Origin: Deltaproteobacteria bacterium
Lineage (GTDB): Bacteria > Desulfobacterota_D > UBA1144 > Nemesobacterales > JAJCZQ01
Reading direction: 5' to 3'
Assembly: GCA_029262335.1 (NCBI GenBank)
Contig: JAJCZQ010000013.1
Coordinates: 1 to 64,000 of the forward strand
DNA: 64,000 bases
The first letter of the stretch is position 1. Each line of letters opens with the position of its first letter. Of this stretch, positions 8,690 through 20,384 are shown one piece after another. Under the pieces are notes generated by a model. That model was given only the letters and a program-made list of their open reading frames with translations, made no database searches and was not told the DNA's origin. Position numbers and translations under genes: made by a program.

Positions 8690-10342
8690 TTACTGCCTTG
8701 CAGCTGTATTTGCTTTTAAAGATGGAAGGTGTTTTCCGCCAAGCACTACTTCACCGCTTGCCTTACCTGACTTTAGACGGTCAACAATATATTCCTTGTC
8801 TGGTCCAAGTATGTTTACACCATGGTCTGATTCCACAAGGCATATTAAATTTGCGTTTTCGGTATTATTTATAGCAAGCTCATATATTGCAGAATAATTA
8901 AGTATTGCTGCTTCTACAGTACCGCATGGAAGCGACGGATTTGTAGCGCCTGCATGAAATTCATTTTCAAGGAACCAGTTCGGGTCCGGGTATCCATGAA
9001 AGTGAAGAATCGGCATACCGTCCTTTATTATTTCCGGTTTATATAGTGCGGAAGATATTGCCTGGGCAAGTATTACATAAGTATCAAATGAAGGCCTTAT
9101 GTCTCTTCGCGTAAGGTCTATTCCGCCGGGTATTTCAAGATAGAGCTTCCCTTTTATAAGTCCAATCCTGACTATATCTGTTGTTGGGTTTAAGTTTGTT
9201 TTATCACAACCTGACCTTGATGTCACAATCCAGATATCGGGTATCTGCTGGTATACTTCTTTATCGTTTAATACCGTTTTTACATACCAACGGTCTTTTT
9301 CAGTTGCCCTTACATCTCCCTCAGGAATTCCATCGATAGGATTAAATGATTCCCATTCTTCTTTTGAGACTGTTTTTTTGCCGGCATATTTTGGGGCTTC
9401 GGCAAGCGCTATAAACCCGTATGAAACACCGGTTCTGCCGTCAAGTATCTTGTTTACAACGTCCCTGTGTGATTGCCGCTTTACCTTTTCACTGAATTTA
9501 GACCCTTCGGGAAAAAGGTCTGTTTCTCGCATTGTTCTTCCAAGCTCTGCCAGCCTGTTTGCGTATTCATTGTTTTCGGAATCAAATTTGCCCTGTATAA
9601 ACCTGTTTAGAACAGGGGGTTTTATAGGTGCATATATCTTGGGTATCAGTGACTTTGTAACAAAACTGTTAAGTTCATCGTGATCATAAATAGAGTCGGA
9701 AAGGTTCATGTTTATAATGGCAAATTTTTTACCGGATATTCCTATAACAATCTCAGACATTGTGGAAATAAGGTTTCTGAGTCCAAGAGTAATCTTTCTT
9801 TCGTAAGTTGTCGTTTTATCTTCAAATTCAGGGTCAAGTGTCATAAGTGTAATGATCTGTGTATTAAAAGGGTCCATTACATAACGTGCTGTAAAATCAT
9901 CCGCCCATCCGCTTATTTTCAGAATATCCATTACCGAACGCTCTGAGTTTCTCACCATCCGGTAAATACCTTCTGCCACCTGGGTACAAACTTTTCGCAG
10001 GGGTGAATGGTCTCTCTTAACATCAATAACTGCATTAATATTACGTTTAACCTTTCTTGTGCTGAGTAGTTTTGAAATTAACCCGTTTGTAACTTCTTCT
10101 GAAGTTGCTTCTTCCCATGGGACTACATCAACACCATTGTCTTTTAAACAGTTGATAAGGGATTCCCTGTAGTTTTTTACATTACCTTCATAATAGCTGG
10201 AAGGGACAGGGCGGAATGTTACCTTTACCCTCTCGGCCATCTCTCTTGGCATTTTTGGGTTGATAATATCCTTGTTTACCGGCATGCCTGACAGTATGGA
10301 GATTGTAGACAGTTCAAGGTCTGCTATGTGACCGTTTTTCAT
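8690..10342 (-). CDS. Large conserved-looking protein of unknown function
   Basis: A 550-residue soluble protein that I do not recognise. The ATG at 10342 is chosen over an in-frame TTG at 10369 because CAGAGGAAA lies about 10 bases before it. There is no signal peptide or membrane segment. The C-terminal part looks most enzyme-like: a His-containing stretch PILHFHGYPDPNWF, then HAGATNPSLPCGTVEA with a lone Cys, then ESDHGVNILGPD. The middle has PDIWIVTSRSGCDKT. His, Asp and Cys in these clusters could form a metal or catalytic site, but this is inference. It lies between plsC (60 bases upstream) and the dehydrogenase (4 bases downstream) in a leftward run. Confidence 0.75.
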   Translation of the reverse strand: MKNGHIADLELSTISILSGMPVNKDIINPKMPREMAERVKVTFRPVPSSYYEGNVKNYRESLINCLKDNGVDVVPWEEATSEEVTNGLISKLLSTRKVKRNINAVIDVKRDHSPLRKVCTQVAEGIYRMVRNSERSVMDILKISGWADDFTARYVMDPFNTQIITLMTLDPEFEDKTTTYERKITLGLRNLISTMSEIVIGISGKKFAIINMNLSDSIYDHDELNSFVTKSLIPKIYAPIKPPVLNRFIQGKFDSENNEYANRLAELGRTMRETDLFPEGSKFSEKVKRQSHRDVVNKILDGRTGVSYGFIALAEAPKYAGKKTVSKEEWESFNPIDGIPEGDVRATEKDRWYVKTVLNDKEVYQQIPDIWIVTSRSGCDKTNLNPTTDIVRIGLIKGKLYLEIPGGIDLTRRDIRPSFDTYVILAQAISSALYKPEIIKDGMPILHFHGYPDPNWFLENEFHAGATNPSLPCGTVEAAILNYSAIYELAINNTENANLICLVESDHGVNILGPDKEYIVDRLKSGKASGEVVLGGKHLPSLKANTAARQ

Positions 10343-10402
10343 ATATTTTATTTTCCTCTGAAAAATCAACTACTATACTACACGATTGAAATTATTTTTA
10401 TA

Positions 10403-11131
10403 TCACGAGTTTTCCTGAGCAAGATACTTTTCAACTTCCGGCTCCAGAGCGCCCCTAACGCTGTTTTCCAGCTCCTCCCTGCCCTTCTTTCCCCTGGGAA
10501 GTAAACTTACGTCAATTGGATCAAAAAATTTAACATTTATTACATTATTTGGATTTAGTTTGAATTCTTTTTTGTTTTTAATATTTTTTCCGCCCCATAT
10601 AAGCATCGGCACTACCGGTACGCCTGCCAGCATGGCAATAAGAAAACCACCTTTTTTAAAAGGCAGCAGCCGCCCGTCGAGGCTCCTTGTACCCTCGGGT
10701 GCAAGTATTACTGAAGGGCCGGTTTTAATATCCGACACTATTTTCTTTACCTCTCTTGTATCCTCTGAAGAACCGTCCCGCGAAACGAAATAATGCCCGC
10801 CTACTTTTGATACCCACCCTACAAAAGGCATTTTTAATACCTCTTTTTTCATTACTGCTTTCCATTCAAAAGGGATAACAGCGGCAAAAGTAAGTATATC
10901 AAAGGAACTCTGGTGGTTATACATTATTATTGTACTTCTATCCAAAGGGAGTTTTTCATAATTCTCAATTTCAATTTTAACTCCCCAGGCCCACAGCATG
11001 CTCCTACCCCAGTTTCTAACTGCGAGCGTAACAGCTAGCCTGTTAGAAAAAGGTGCCAGTATTAGGCCTAAAATGCCCCAGAACGTTGTAAAAAAGGCAG
11101 AAAGAATATAAGCAAATAGTAGTTTTACCAT
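10403..11131 (-). CDS. plsC: 1-acyl-sn-glycerol-3-phosphate acyltransferase
   Basis: A 242-residue PlsC/LPLAT-family membrane enzyme making phosphatidic acid from lysophosphatidic acid. The catalytic HX4D box is NHQSSFD near residues 72-78, and the glycerophosphate-binding motif is EGTRS near residue 150. A hydrophobic N-terminus anchors it at the inner membrane. Length is normal for bacterial PlsC. It lies 64 bases downstream of a lipid-kinase-family gene on the same strand, so the pair may be a phosphatidic acid synthesis/recycling unit. Confidence 0.9.
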   Translation of the reverse strand: MVKLLFAYILSAFFTTFWGILGLILAPFSNRLAVTLAVRNWGRSMLWAWGVKIEIENYEKLPLDRSTIIMYNHQSSFDILTFAAVIPFEWKAVMKKEVLKMPFVGWVSKVGGHYFVSRDGSSEDTREVKKIVSDIKTGPSVILAPEGTRSLDGRLLPFKKGGFLIAMLAGVPVVPMLIWGGKNIKNKKEFKLNPNNVINVKFFDPIDVSLLPRGKKGREELENSVRGALEPEVEKYLAQENS

Positions 11132-11195
11132 AATAATTTCAATTGATTTATCACTGAACCATAAATAATGTCAAGTGTATCAGGGGTTAGTTGTA

Positions 11196-12095
11196 CTATT
11201 CAGGGACCAGGACCCTGAGCCTGTTTCTAAGAAGAGCTATACTGTATACCCCTTCCTCAAGGACAAATATCTCCCCATCCATATGTCCGGGAATACTTTC
11301 ATATACTGTTAGTTCGGCATTCTCAAGTTTAAGGATATTTACCCCCTCCCTGCCTACATGGTCGGCCTTAAGCGCACGGCTGAGTGTTAACAGTCTTTTA
11401 ATAAAGTTCATGTTTTCTATTAAATGAATGTCGAGAAGGTTATCACTGACACTTGCACCGGGAGCGAGCCGTATACCTCCCTGAGTCGGCCCGTTGGAGG
11501 CTCCAAGGAGAATAAAACTGCTTTCATACACTTTGTCCCCGGAACTAAGTTTAGCCTTAAACCCATTAAACTTAACTGCCTCAATCACCGCACCGATAAG
11601 GTAGCCTGGGAATGCGCCTAAAACTTTTAAATACTTAAACCTTTTTGCTACTGCCCCGTCAAGGCCAATACCGAGCCCGTTTATAAAATACCGATCACGG
11701 AACTTACCTATATCGACGCCAATCTCCCTGCCGGCAACAATATTTCTAAGGGCCAGGTTAAAATCATAGGGAATTCCAAGAGCGCGGGGGAAATCGTTGC
11801 CGCTTCCGCTCGGGATCACCGAAAAGGCAATATCTGCATCGTGTTTTACTAATGAGTTTACAATTTCACTCGAAGTACCGTCGCCACCTACGGAGATTAC
11901 GTGTGTAAACCCCTGTTTAACAGCATTTTTGGCAAAATCCTCAGCATCTCCTCTTTTCGCGGTCTGTTTTATTTCAAAATTTATACCGTTTTCGCCGAGA
12001 TATTTATCAATTTCCGCGGATTTTCCTACCGCAGTGCCTTTACCCGACTTCGGATTTATTATGATTAGGTAATTTCTGTCCTGCAAATTAATCAT
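11196..12095 (-). CDS. Diacylglycerol/lipid kinase family protein (YegS/DgkB type)
   Basis: A 299-residue member of the DAGK catalytic-domain family. Visible motifs are NPKSGKG (residues 14-20), the nucleotide-binding VGGDGTSSEIVNSL (about 66-79) and PSGSGNDFPRAL (about 97-108). The family phosphorylates diacylglycerol, sphingosine-type or other lipids with ATP at the inner membrane face. Together with plsC downstream it suggests phosphatidic acid metabolism. The head of this leftward run is divergent from rpsB. Exact lipid substrate unknown. Confidence 0.85.
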   Translation of the reverse strand: MINLQDRNYLIIINPKSGKGTAVGKSAEIDKYLGENGINFEIKQTAKRGDAEDFAKNAVKQGFTHVISVGGDGTSSEIVNSLVKHDADIAFSVIPSGSGNDFPRALGIPYDFNLALRNIVAGREIGVDIGKFRDRYFINGLGIGLDGAVAKRFKYLKVLGAFPGYLIGAVIEAVKFNGFKAKLSSGDKVYESSFILLGASNGPTQGGIRLAPGASVSDNLLDIHLIENMNFIKRLLTLSRALKADHVGREGVNILKLENAELTVYESIPGHMDGEIFVLEEGVYSIALLRNRLRVLVPE

Positions 12096-12168
12096 CTCAA
12101 TAGATTTTATCTGCTATATCAGTAATAGTAAGTAGCACCAAATATTAATTTTCCAACTTGCTAAAGAT

Positions 12169-12174
12169 TATAAT
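12169..12174 (+). promoter_or_regulatory. Possible -10 box of the rpsB operon
   Basis: A perfect TATAAT lies 48 bases upstream of the rpsB start, in the gap between the divergent lipid-kinase gene and rpsB. No good -35 hexamer is found at 16-18 bases spacing, so the call is weak. Confidence 0.4.
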
Positions 12175-12221
12175 TCATGGTATTAATGTGGGGTTTATTT
12201 TAAAAACACAGGAGAAATTTT

Positions 12222-13116
12222 ATGTCTGAACAAACACAGTCCGGCGAATTGGTAAGTATGAAAAACCTGCTTGAAGCCGGTGTACATTTTGGCCACCAGA
12301 AAAGTCACTGGAATCCAAGAATGAAGTCTTATATTTTCGGAGCTAGAAACGGGATCCATATAATAGACCTCCAGCAAACAGTGGGCTTATTCAAAAAAGC
12401 AAATGATTATATTAAAGGTGTAGCAAGCAACGGTGGTGATGTACTTTTCGTAGGGACTAAGAAACAGGCCCAGGGTATTATTGCCGAAGAAGCACAAAGG
12501 TGTGAAATGCCCTACATAAATTCAAGATGGCTTGGCGGCACACTTACTAACTTCCATACAATCAGATCAAGGGTTGACTATCTACTTGAACTTAAAAAAC
12601 TAGAAGAAGACGGACAGATGGAACTTCTGCCTAAGAAAGAGGTAAAAAACCTAAAAAGGGAAATACAGAAACTTGAATACCTGATTGGCGGAATTGTAAA
12701 TCTTAAAAAGCCACCTGCAGCTCTTTTTATTATTGATACAAGAAAAGAAGATATAGCCGTAAAGGAAGCAAGGACTCTTGGTATTCCGATTACAGCTGTT
12801 GTTGACACCAACTGTGACCCTGAAGATGCCGATTACATCATACCAAGTAATGACGATGCAATTAGGGCCATAAAACTGTTTGTATCCAAAATGGCAGATG
12901 CCTGTATTGAAGGAAGACATATTTACGAACAGAAACTCATGGCTGGCGAAATAGAAAAACCAAAAGAAGAAGAATCAAATGTAATAGTTGAAAGAAAAGT
13001 ATTTGTTTTCAAAGAATTCGGTGATGAGAACAAGGAAGAGACTGCAACTTCGGTAGCAGTATCCGAAGGACCTTCAGAAGTTAATGGAGCAGAGAACAAG
13101 GAGGAACCATCAGAAG

Positions 13117-13124
<8 letters not shown>
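12222..13124 (+). CDS. rpsB: 30S ribosomal protein S2
   Basis: A 300-residue uS2. Diagnostic segments include [41 protein letters not shown] and [13 protein letters not shown]. It binds 16S rRNA at the head/body junction and is needed for S1 docking. It is longer than the ~240-residue E. coli protein because of a C-terminal acidic tail of about 55 residues rich in Glu (KPKEEESN... to [12 protein letters not shown]). RBS AGGAGAAA precedes the ATG. The last 8 bases overlap tsf, so the two are translationally coupled. First gene of rpsB-tsf-pyrH-frr. Confidence 0.97.
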
Positions 13125-14467
<1,343 letters not shown>

Positions 14468-14469
14468 TC

Positions 14470-15036
14470 ATGTGTGATGAAATTGATCTATACCTTGATG
14501 ATGCCGAATCAAGGATGAGTAAAACAATAAGTGTTCTCAAACAGGACCTTAACAAAGTCCGTACCGGAAGGGCTACTACTGCACTTGTTGCAGATATAGT
14601 TGTTGATTATTATGGAACAGCCACACCATTAAACCAGATGTCAAACGTTAGTACACCTGACTCTACAACAATTGTAATTCAGCCCTGGGACGAAACACTC
14701 CTCGTTGAAGTTGAAAAGGCTTTAGTTAAATCTGATATTGGAATTACACCTGCCAACGACGGAAAAATAATCCGATTAAATATCCCTCCCCTCAATGAGG
14801 AACGAAGAAAAGAACTGGTTAAAGTTGTTTCTAAAATATCCGAAGACCATAAAATCTCAATCAGGCAAATAAGGAAAGATACCAACAACCATATTAAAGA
14901 TTTGGAAAAAAGTGATCATGTTCCGGAAGATGTTGTAAAGAAGACATTATCACAGGTACAACTGCTGACTGATAAAATGATCGAAGAAATAACTAAGATC
15001 AATGAAAAAAAACAAAAAGAAGTATTAGAAATTTAA
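14470..15036 (+). CDS. frr: Ribosome recycling factor
   Basis: A 188-residue RRF which, with EF-G, splits post-termination ribosomes. The typical segments KVRTGRATTALV, YYGTATPLNQMSNVSTPD, IRLNIPPLNEERRKELVK and IRQIRKDTNNHIK are all present, and length is standard. It begins 2 bases after pyrH. Confidence 0.97.
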   Translation: MCDEIDLYLDDAESRMSKTISVLKQDLNKVRTGRATTALVADIVVDYYGTATPLNQMSNVSTPDSTTIVIQPWDETLLVEVEKALVKSDIGITPANDGKIIRLNIPPLNEERRKELVKVVSKISEDHKISIRQIRKDTNNHIKDLEKSDHVPEDVVKKTLSQVQLLTDKMIEEITKINEKKQKEVLEI

Positions 15037-15078
15037 GTTATAATTTTAATATATAAAAAGTTTGAAAAGGAAACAAAA

Positions 15079-15330
15079 GTGAAAGCTTCAATATCAGGCC
15101 TGACTTCCTACCTATTTATGGCTTCTTTAATTGCACTTGCGATATCCGCATTTGCACTTGTTATAATAGTTGCAAAACATTTCTTTGGGACTATATCAAA
15201 AAATGAAGTGGAGATTGGTTACAGGTTTCTTACAATATTTGGGGTTTCTGCTGTTATTGCCCCGATCACTCTGTACATAAACTTAAAATTTGACAGAATT
15301 GAAAAACTTAAAGATGAAGAAAGTTTCTAA
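15079..15330 (+). CDS. Small two-helix membrane protein, unknown function
   Basis: An 83-residue protein with a GTG start preceded by AAAAGGAAA. Two hydrophobic segments cover about residues 8-34 and 48-68, joined by a short charged loop (NEVEIGYR), with a charged C-terminal tail. It follows frr by 42 bases on the same strand and precedes the histidine kinase, so it may share their transcript. No family was recognised. Confidence 0.55.
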   Translation: MKASISGLTSYLFMASLIALAISAFALVIIVAKHFFGTISKNEVEIGYRFLTIFGVSAVIAPITLYINLKFDRIEKLKDEESF

Positions 15331-15378
15331 ATATCTATTCATTTCTAAGTTTTCCACTTTTTAAAGTTTAATTTTTAA

Positions 15379-18123
15379 ATGAAAAATCTTTCCTTAAATA
15401 GAAAACCATCCCTCATAATATGTGTAAATGACAAGTATCTTCAGGAAACGGTAATTAACCTGACTGATTCATCCAGTTTTTCTTCAGTTTTCCTTTCCAC
15501 TTATACAGATCTTATAACTGATATTAATGTAAGAAATTCAATGTCAGTAATATTAGAATTTACTGATGACAGGAAAGACAACTTATATTTTTTAAAACAG
15601 ATAAAAAAGAATTTTCCACATATTGATATATTGGTCATTTACAGATTTGATGATTCAGATATTAATACCAAGGAGTTCAGGTTAAAAGCTCTGGAAAACG
15701 GTGCAACGGACTGCATAAAATATCCGGAAGAAATACAGTTCCTCGATATTCGTATTAACAACTCATATTCCAGTCAGTTCTCAATGCTTGAACTTAATAC
15801 AAACCTTGAATTCTGGAATACAATTAATAAAGCAGTCAAATCAATTATCAAAGACCTTTACGGAAAAACATTTTTCAAAAGACTTTTAAAACAGTCCATT
15901 AATATTACAAAGGGTGACTTCGGTTCTATCGTTATGCTTGATAATGAAAAACCCGCATACACCTTTTCCTGGGATGGAAATAAATGGATTGAGGATGACA
16001 ATCCTGAATTTGAATTTTCTACAAAACTCTACAAGCTAAAACTCCACGATTACTGTGTATTCATGGAAGATGATGAGCTTCTAACCCAATCAGAGATGCC
16101 TTTTGTATTCAGGCAGTCTACTCTCAGGTCTTATATTAATTTTCCAATCTACAATAAGAAAAAGGAAATTATAGGCTTTCTGGAACTTTACAAAACCAGC
16201 AGCAGATTCGATGCAAGCCTGTATACAACACTTATTAATATTATTTTGGAATCGCTTCCCTTTGATAAAATATCCTGGCAGGAAACCACAGAGAAAAAGA
16301 CCGATGTTGAAATCCGCTATGATGACAACTACCTTTCAATTGTTGATAACACGCCGCTTCCTATAATTATAATAAAAAATGACCTTATTTGTTTTGTAAA
16401 TAAAGCTACATCCACAATATTGGGCTACGAAAAAAAGGAACTTATCAATGTTGAATTCTCATCAATTAGTCCAAGTCCTTTAAATAGCCGCAAGCTTAAT
16501 GAAGATGATTCCGATCCCAATGCAATCGGGTTAATAGAACTTAATCTTCTTAAAAAGAATGGCAATACAGTCACTTTTGAAGGTGATATGAGCTTTATCA
16601 CTTTTATGAACAGCAATGCTATTCTTCTAATTTGCAAAGAAGCTCCGGATGAGCAAAAAGGCGGTAGCAGCTCCCGTGGATCCAGTGAAGCTCTAAGGCT
16701 GGCAGCAGCTGTAAAGAGTCTGAAATCAGCTGTAACTATTACAGATATGGACAGAAACATTGTATATGTAAACCCGGCACATAAGAACACATTTGGTTAT
16801 GATCCAAATGATCTTATAGGCAACCAGAGCGGCATCCTGTTTTCCATTAATGACCCATCGGGAATCAGTGATAAAATATATGACGCCATTGTTGCCGTTG
16901 GTTGGGAAGGTGAAAGGATCAGTATAAGGGAAAATGGTGATGTCTTTCCTTCATATGAAAAAATATCCCTTGTAAAAGATCAGGATGGCAACCCCCTTGG
17001 TATTGTTTCAATAATAGACGAGATCACTGAAAGAAAAAGACTTGAGCAGGCCCTAAAAGAGTCCGAAGAACGTTACAGGACCCTTGTAGAGACTGCATCT
17101 ACGGCAATTATAGCACTTGATGAAAATGGAAAAGTTATTTTATACAATCCTTCAGCAGAAAAAATATTTTTATACACAAAAGCTGAACTGGTTGATAAAA
17201 ACATGCTCTCCCTTATCGATGAAATAAAAGGTGACGTGACAAATCTGGACAACCTCATCGGGACAACTGCCGAACTGTTTGGTATAAATAAGGAAGGGGA
17301 TAAATTTCCAATTGAAATAACCTTGTCAAAATGCAAAATTGAAGGAAGAACAATATATACTGCAATAATCCTGGATATTACCGAAAGAAAGAATCTTCAA
17401 AACCAGCTTATACAGTCCGCCAAACTTGCTGCTATAGGAGAACTAATTTCAGGAGTAACCCATGAAGTAAACAACCCCCTTGCAGTAGTTATGGGATATT
17501 CTGAGTTGCTGCTTAGCGAAAACAAAATTGATGAAGATACAAAAAAAGCAGTAAAAGTTATATTCAGTGAATCTGAGAGGGCAAGAAAAGTTATACAAAA
17601 CATGCTTTCTTTTGCAAGGCAGAATGCTCCTGAAAAAGAACCGGTAATGCTCAATGAAATTATTGACACGACTCTGGAGCTTGCAGATTTTGATCTGAGA
17701 AAACACTCTATCAGGGTTGTAAAAAAGTTTGATGAAAGCCTTCCGTTAATACTTGGGGAATCAAATCAGTTAAAGCAGATATTTCTTAATCTTTTAATTA
17801 ATGCCCAGCAGGCAATTGCCGATAGCGGTACTGAAGGCACAATTACCATTGAGACAAGTAAAGTAAATACTGGTGACAACGAAGGCAGTAACGGTTTTGC
17901 AAAAGTAACTATTAGTGACAACGGGCCGGGAATACCTAAAAAAATCCTCGACAATATTTTTGACCCTTTCTTTACAACCAAACCTGAAGGCATCGGAACC
18001 GGGCTTGGTCTCTCAGTGTCCCTTGGGATTATCAAGGACCATAGAGGAAACATTGAAGTAAACAGCGTAGAAAATGAAGGTACAAGTTTTAATATCCAGT
18101 TTCCCTACCACCAGACAAACTGA
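15379..18123 (+). CDS. Multi-PAS sensor histidine kinase with pseudo-receiver and GAF-like domains
   Basis: A 914-residue soluble-looking kinase. Apparent order: receiver-like domain (about 1-130), GAF-like region (about 150-300), three PAS domains (about 320-420, 440-555 and 565-680), HisKA and HATPase. The H-box is THEVNNPLAVVMGYSELL with phospho-acceptor His695. The N-box NLLINAQQAI starts at Asn804, and G-boxes SDNGPGIP and GTGLGLS (about 874) are intact. The N-terminal receiver-like fold lacks a clear phospho-acceptor Asp (ILEFTDD in its place), so it is probably a pseudo-receiver. No transmembrane segment is evident, pointing to cytosolic sensing. No response regulator is adjacent, so the partner is unknown. 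Confidence 0.88.
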   Translation: MKNLSLNRKPSLIICVNDKYLQETVINLTDSSSFSSVFLSTYTDLITDINVRNSMSVILEFTDDRKDNLYFLKQIKKNFPHIDILVIYRFDDSDINTKEFRLKALENGATDCIKYPEEIQFLDIRINNSYSSQFSMLELNTNLEFWNTINKAVKSIIKDLYGKTFFKRLLKQSINITKGDFGSIVMLDNEKPAYTFSWDGNKWIEDDNPEFEFSTKLYKLKLHDYCVFMEDDELLTQSEMPFVFRQSTLRSYINFPIYNKKKEIIGFLELYKTSSRFDASLYTTLINIILESLPFDKISWQETTEKKTDVEIRYDDNYLSIVDNTPLPIIIIKNDLICFVNKATSTILGYEKKELINVEFSSISPSPLNSRKLNEDDSDPNAIGLIELNLLKKNGNTVTFEGDMSFITFMNSNAILLICKEAPDEQKGGSSSRGSSEALRLAAAVKSLKSAVTITDMDRNIVYVNPAHKNTFGYDPNDLIGNQSGILFSINDPSGISDKIYDAIVAVGWEGERISIRENGDVFPSYEKISLVKDQDGNPLGIVSIIDEITERKRLEQALKESEERYRTLVETASTAIIALDENGKVILYNPSAEKIFLYTKAELVDKNMLSLIDEIKGDVTNLDNLIGTTAELFGINKEGDKFPIEITLSKCKIEGRTIYTAIILDITERKNLQNQLIQSAKLAAIGELISGVTHEVNNPLAVVMGYSELLLSENKIDEDTKKAVKVIFSESERARKVIQNMLSFARQNAPEKEPVMLNEIIDTTLELADFDLRKHSIRVVKKFDESLPLILGESNQLKQIFLNLLINAQQAIADSGTEGTITIETSKVNTGDNEGSNGFAKVTISDNGPGIPKKILDNIFDPFFTTKPEGIGTGLGLSVSLGIIKDHRGNIEVNSVENEGTSFNIQFPYHQTN

Positions 18124-18130
18124 ATTTACC

Positions 18131-19405
18131 CTACTCAATTACCTCGATACCGTTCATATAAGGAATTAAAATATCAGGGATTTTAACTTTGCCGTCCTGC
18201 TGCTGATAATTTTCAAGAATGGCTATAAATGCACGGCCTATTGCTATACCCGAACCGTTTAACGTATGTACAAATGCAGGTTTCCCGCCTCCTGGACGGT
18301 ATCTTATGTTTGCCCTCCGGGCCTGAAAACTTTCAAAATTGCTACAGGATGAAATTTCCCTGTACCTTTGTTCACTTGGTATCCAAACTTCTATGTCATA
18401 TGTCTTAGCAGAAGAAAAACCCATATCCCCGGTACACAAAAGAACAATTCTGTACGGAAGCCCGAGCAGCTCAAGGATTCGTGCTGCATCACGTGTAAGT
18501 TTTTCATGCTCATCGTAAGAGTTTTGCGGTGTACTTAGCTTTACAAGTTCCACCTTGTTAAACTGATGCTGACGAAATATCCCGTGAATATCTTTTCCAT
18601 AGGAACCTGCCTCTTTCCTGAAACATGGAGTATAGGAAACAAATTTTCTGGGGAGGTCTTCTTCTTCGAGTATTTCATCGCGGTTAATATTAGTAACAGG
18701 CACCTCTGCAGTTGGAATAAGATAATAGTCCGTATCACTTAGTTTAAAGAGGTCTTCTTCAAACTTTGGAAGATTACCGGTACCTATAAAACTGGCAGTA
18801 TTGGCAATAAACGGGGGAAGGACTTCAATATATCCATGTTCACTAACATGTGTATCCAGCATAAAGTTTATAAGTGCCCTCTCAAGCCTGGCCCCTTGTC
18901 CCTTGTAAAGAGCAAACCTGGACCCGGCGATTTTAGCCGCCCTTGGAAGATCGAGTATGTCGAGGTTACTTCCAATCTCCACATGGTCTTTTATCTCAAA
19001 ATCAAATTCCGCGGGACTGCCCCATTTACTTATCTCGGGGTTGTCATTTTCATCAACGCCCACCGGCACAGAGGCATCGGGCATGTTTGGAATATGGAGC
19101 ATTATGTCATGGTATTCACTCTCGATTTCTGTCCGTTTTGCATTTAAGTCTTTGATATCATTGGAAATATTTTTCAGCTTTTTTGATAAAACATCAGCCT
19201 CTTCATCGGAGCCATTTCGCTTTAATTCTCCAACTTTCTTAGAACCCTGGTTCCTTTCATGCTCAAGTGTTTCCACCTGTACAATTATTTTTTTTCTTTC
19301 TTCATTAAGTCTTTCAAGCCCGTCAAAGTCCAGCTCCATTCCTCTTTGCTGTATTTTTTCTTTAACGGCTTCAAGATTGTTTTCCAGGTATTTTTGTTCT
19401 AACAT
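18131..19405 (-). CDS. serS: Seryl-tRNA synthetase
   Basis: A 424-residue class II synthetase charging tRNA-Ser (and tRNA-Sec where present). The N-terminal coiled-coil arm is long and charged (about residues 25-105). Motif 2 is [11 protein letters not shown]...GIFRQHQF and motif 3 is [19 protein letters not shown]. The ATG at 19405 gives the family-typical start [17 protein letters not shown]; an in-frame TTG at 19435 has no RBS. It is convergent with the histidine kinase, whose stop is 7 bases away. Confidence 0.96.
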   Translation of the reverse strand: MLEQKYLENNLEAVKEKIQQRGMELDFDGLERLNEERKKIIVQVETLEHERNQGSKKVGELKRNGSDEEADVLSKKLKNISNDIKDLNAKRTEIESEYHDIMLHIPNMPDASVPVGVDENDNPEISKWGSPAEFDFEIKDHVEIGSNLDILDLPRAAKIAGSRFALYKGQGARLERALINFMLDTHVSEHGYIEVLPPFIANTASFIGTGNLPKFEEDLFKLSDTDYYLIPTAEVPVTNINRDEILEEEDLPRKFVSYTPCFRKEAGSYGKDIHGIFRQHQFNKVELVKLSTPQNSYDEHEKLTRDAARILELLGLPYRIVLLCTGDMGFSSAKTYDIEVWIPSEQRYREISSCSNFESFQARRANIRYRPGGGKPAFVHTLNGSGIAIGRAFIAILENYQQQDGKVKIPDILIPYMNGIEVIE

Positions 19406-19539
19406 ATTATTTTCAATTAAACCTATCCTTTTCAATTAGGTTTATATATTAACACAGCATACAAATTCATAAACTTACTTTAGAACATTATTGTAATTAT
19501 AAAAGGGTTGAGCATAATTCTTCAAAAAAAGGAAAGCCC

Positions 19540-20258
19540 ATGAAGAAACTGACAAACGGAATAGAAATTACATACTTCGGCCATTCAACATTCGGTATAA
19601 ATCCCCCGGCGGGAAAAAAATCATAATTGATCCATGGATTGATACAAACCCCTCATGTCCCGAGAACCTTAAAGATATTCAGTCTGTAGATATAATTGCG
19701 ATAACTCACGGGCACTTTGATCACATTGGAGATTTAATTGATATATGCAGTTAACATGGCCCGCTTGTAATTGCAAACTGGGAAATATGTGACTGGCTTG
19801 GGACAAAGGGCATAGAAAACTGTATGCCTATGAATAAGGGCGGTTGCCAGACTATAGACAATATTAAATTTGTAATGACCCATGCTCAGCACATCAGCGG
19901 GATAAAGGAAGATGACGGGACCATAATCTATGCAGGTGAGCCTGGTGGGTATGTAATAGAATTTGAAAACAACTACAGCATATATCATGCAGGTGACACA
20001 AATTTATTTGGTGACATGAAACTAATTGCCGAACTCTATAGTCCTGATTTATCAATGCTGCCAATAGGAGATGTGTTTACAATGTCTCCATATGAAGCAT
20101 CTCATGCCTGCAGGTTCCTTAAATCAAGATATGTAATACCTATGCACTATGCCACTTTTCCTCTCCTAAGTGGTACTCCTGAAGAACTTCGGAAACTTAC
20201 AGGAGATTTGGAGGAGTTTGAAATCCTGACCTTAAAGCCGGGAGAGGTTCTTAGCTGA
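19540..20258 (+). pseudogene. Broken UPF0173-type metallo-beta-lactamase-fold hydrolase
   Basis: Homology runs through a frame change and an in-frame stop. From the ATG at 19540 (RBS AAAGGAAAG) the protein begins normally (GIEITYFGHSTFGI). One A appears missing from the A run near 19599-19601. Restoring it gives a continuous frame reading KSPGGKKIIIDPWI and then the metal-binding ITHGHFDHIGD. That frame hits TAA at 19752-19754 (expected AAA, Lys) before continuing intact to 20258 with HAGDTN and PIGDVFTMSP. Two separate lesions favour a real pseudogene, though assembly error is possible. The intact family is about 225-240 residues, cytosolic, of unknown substrate. Confidence 0.8.
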
Positions 20259-20384
20259 ACAACTTTTTTTTACTGGTAAAATATTAAGAAACCACAAAAA
20301 CAAGGTAATTTTTCTGTCGTTTAGTAATAATTAATTTCCGATATTTCTTGACACCTATATGATTTACAAAAATAATATAGTGCG

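Noticed and set aside
19405-19435. TTG 19435 as the serS start
   Set aside because: No RBS, and the ATG at 19405 gives the usual SerRS N-terminus.
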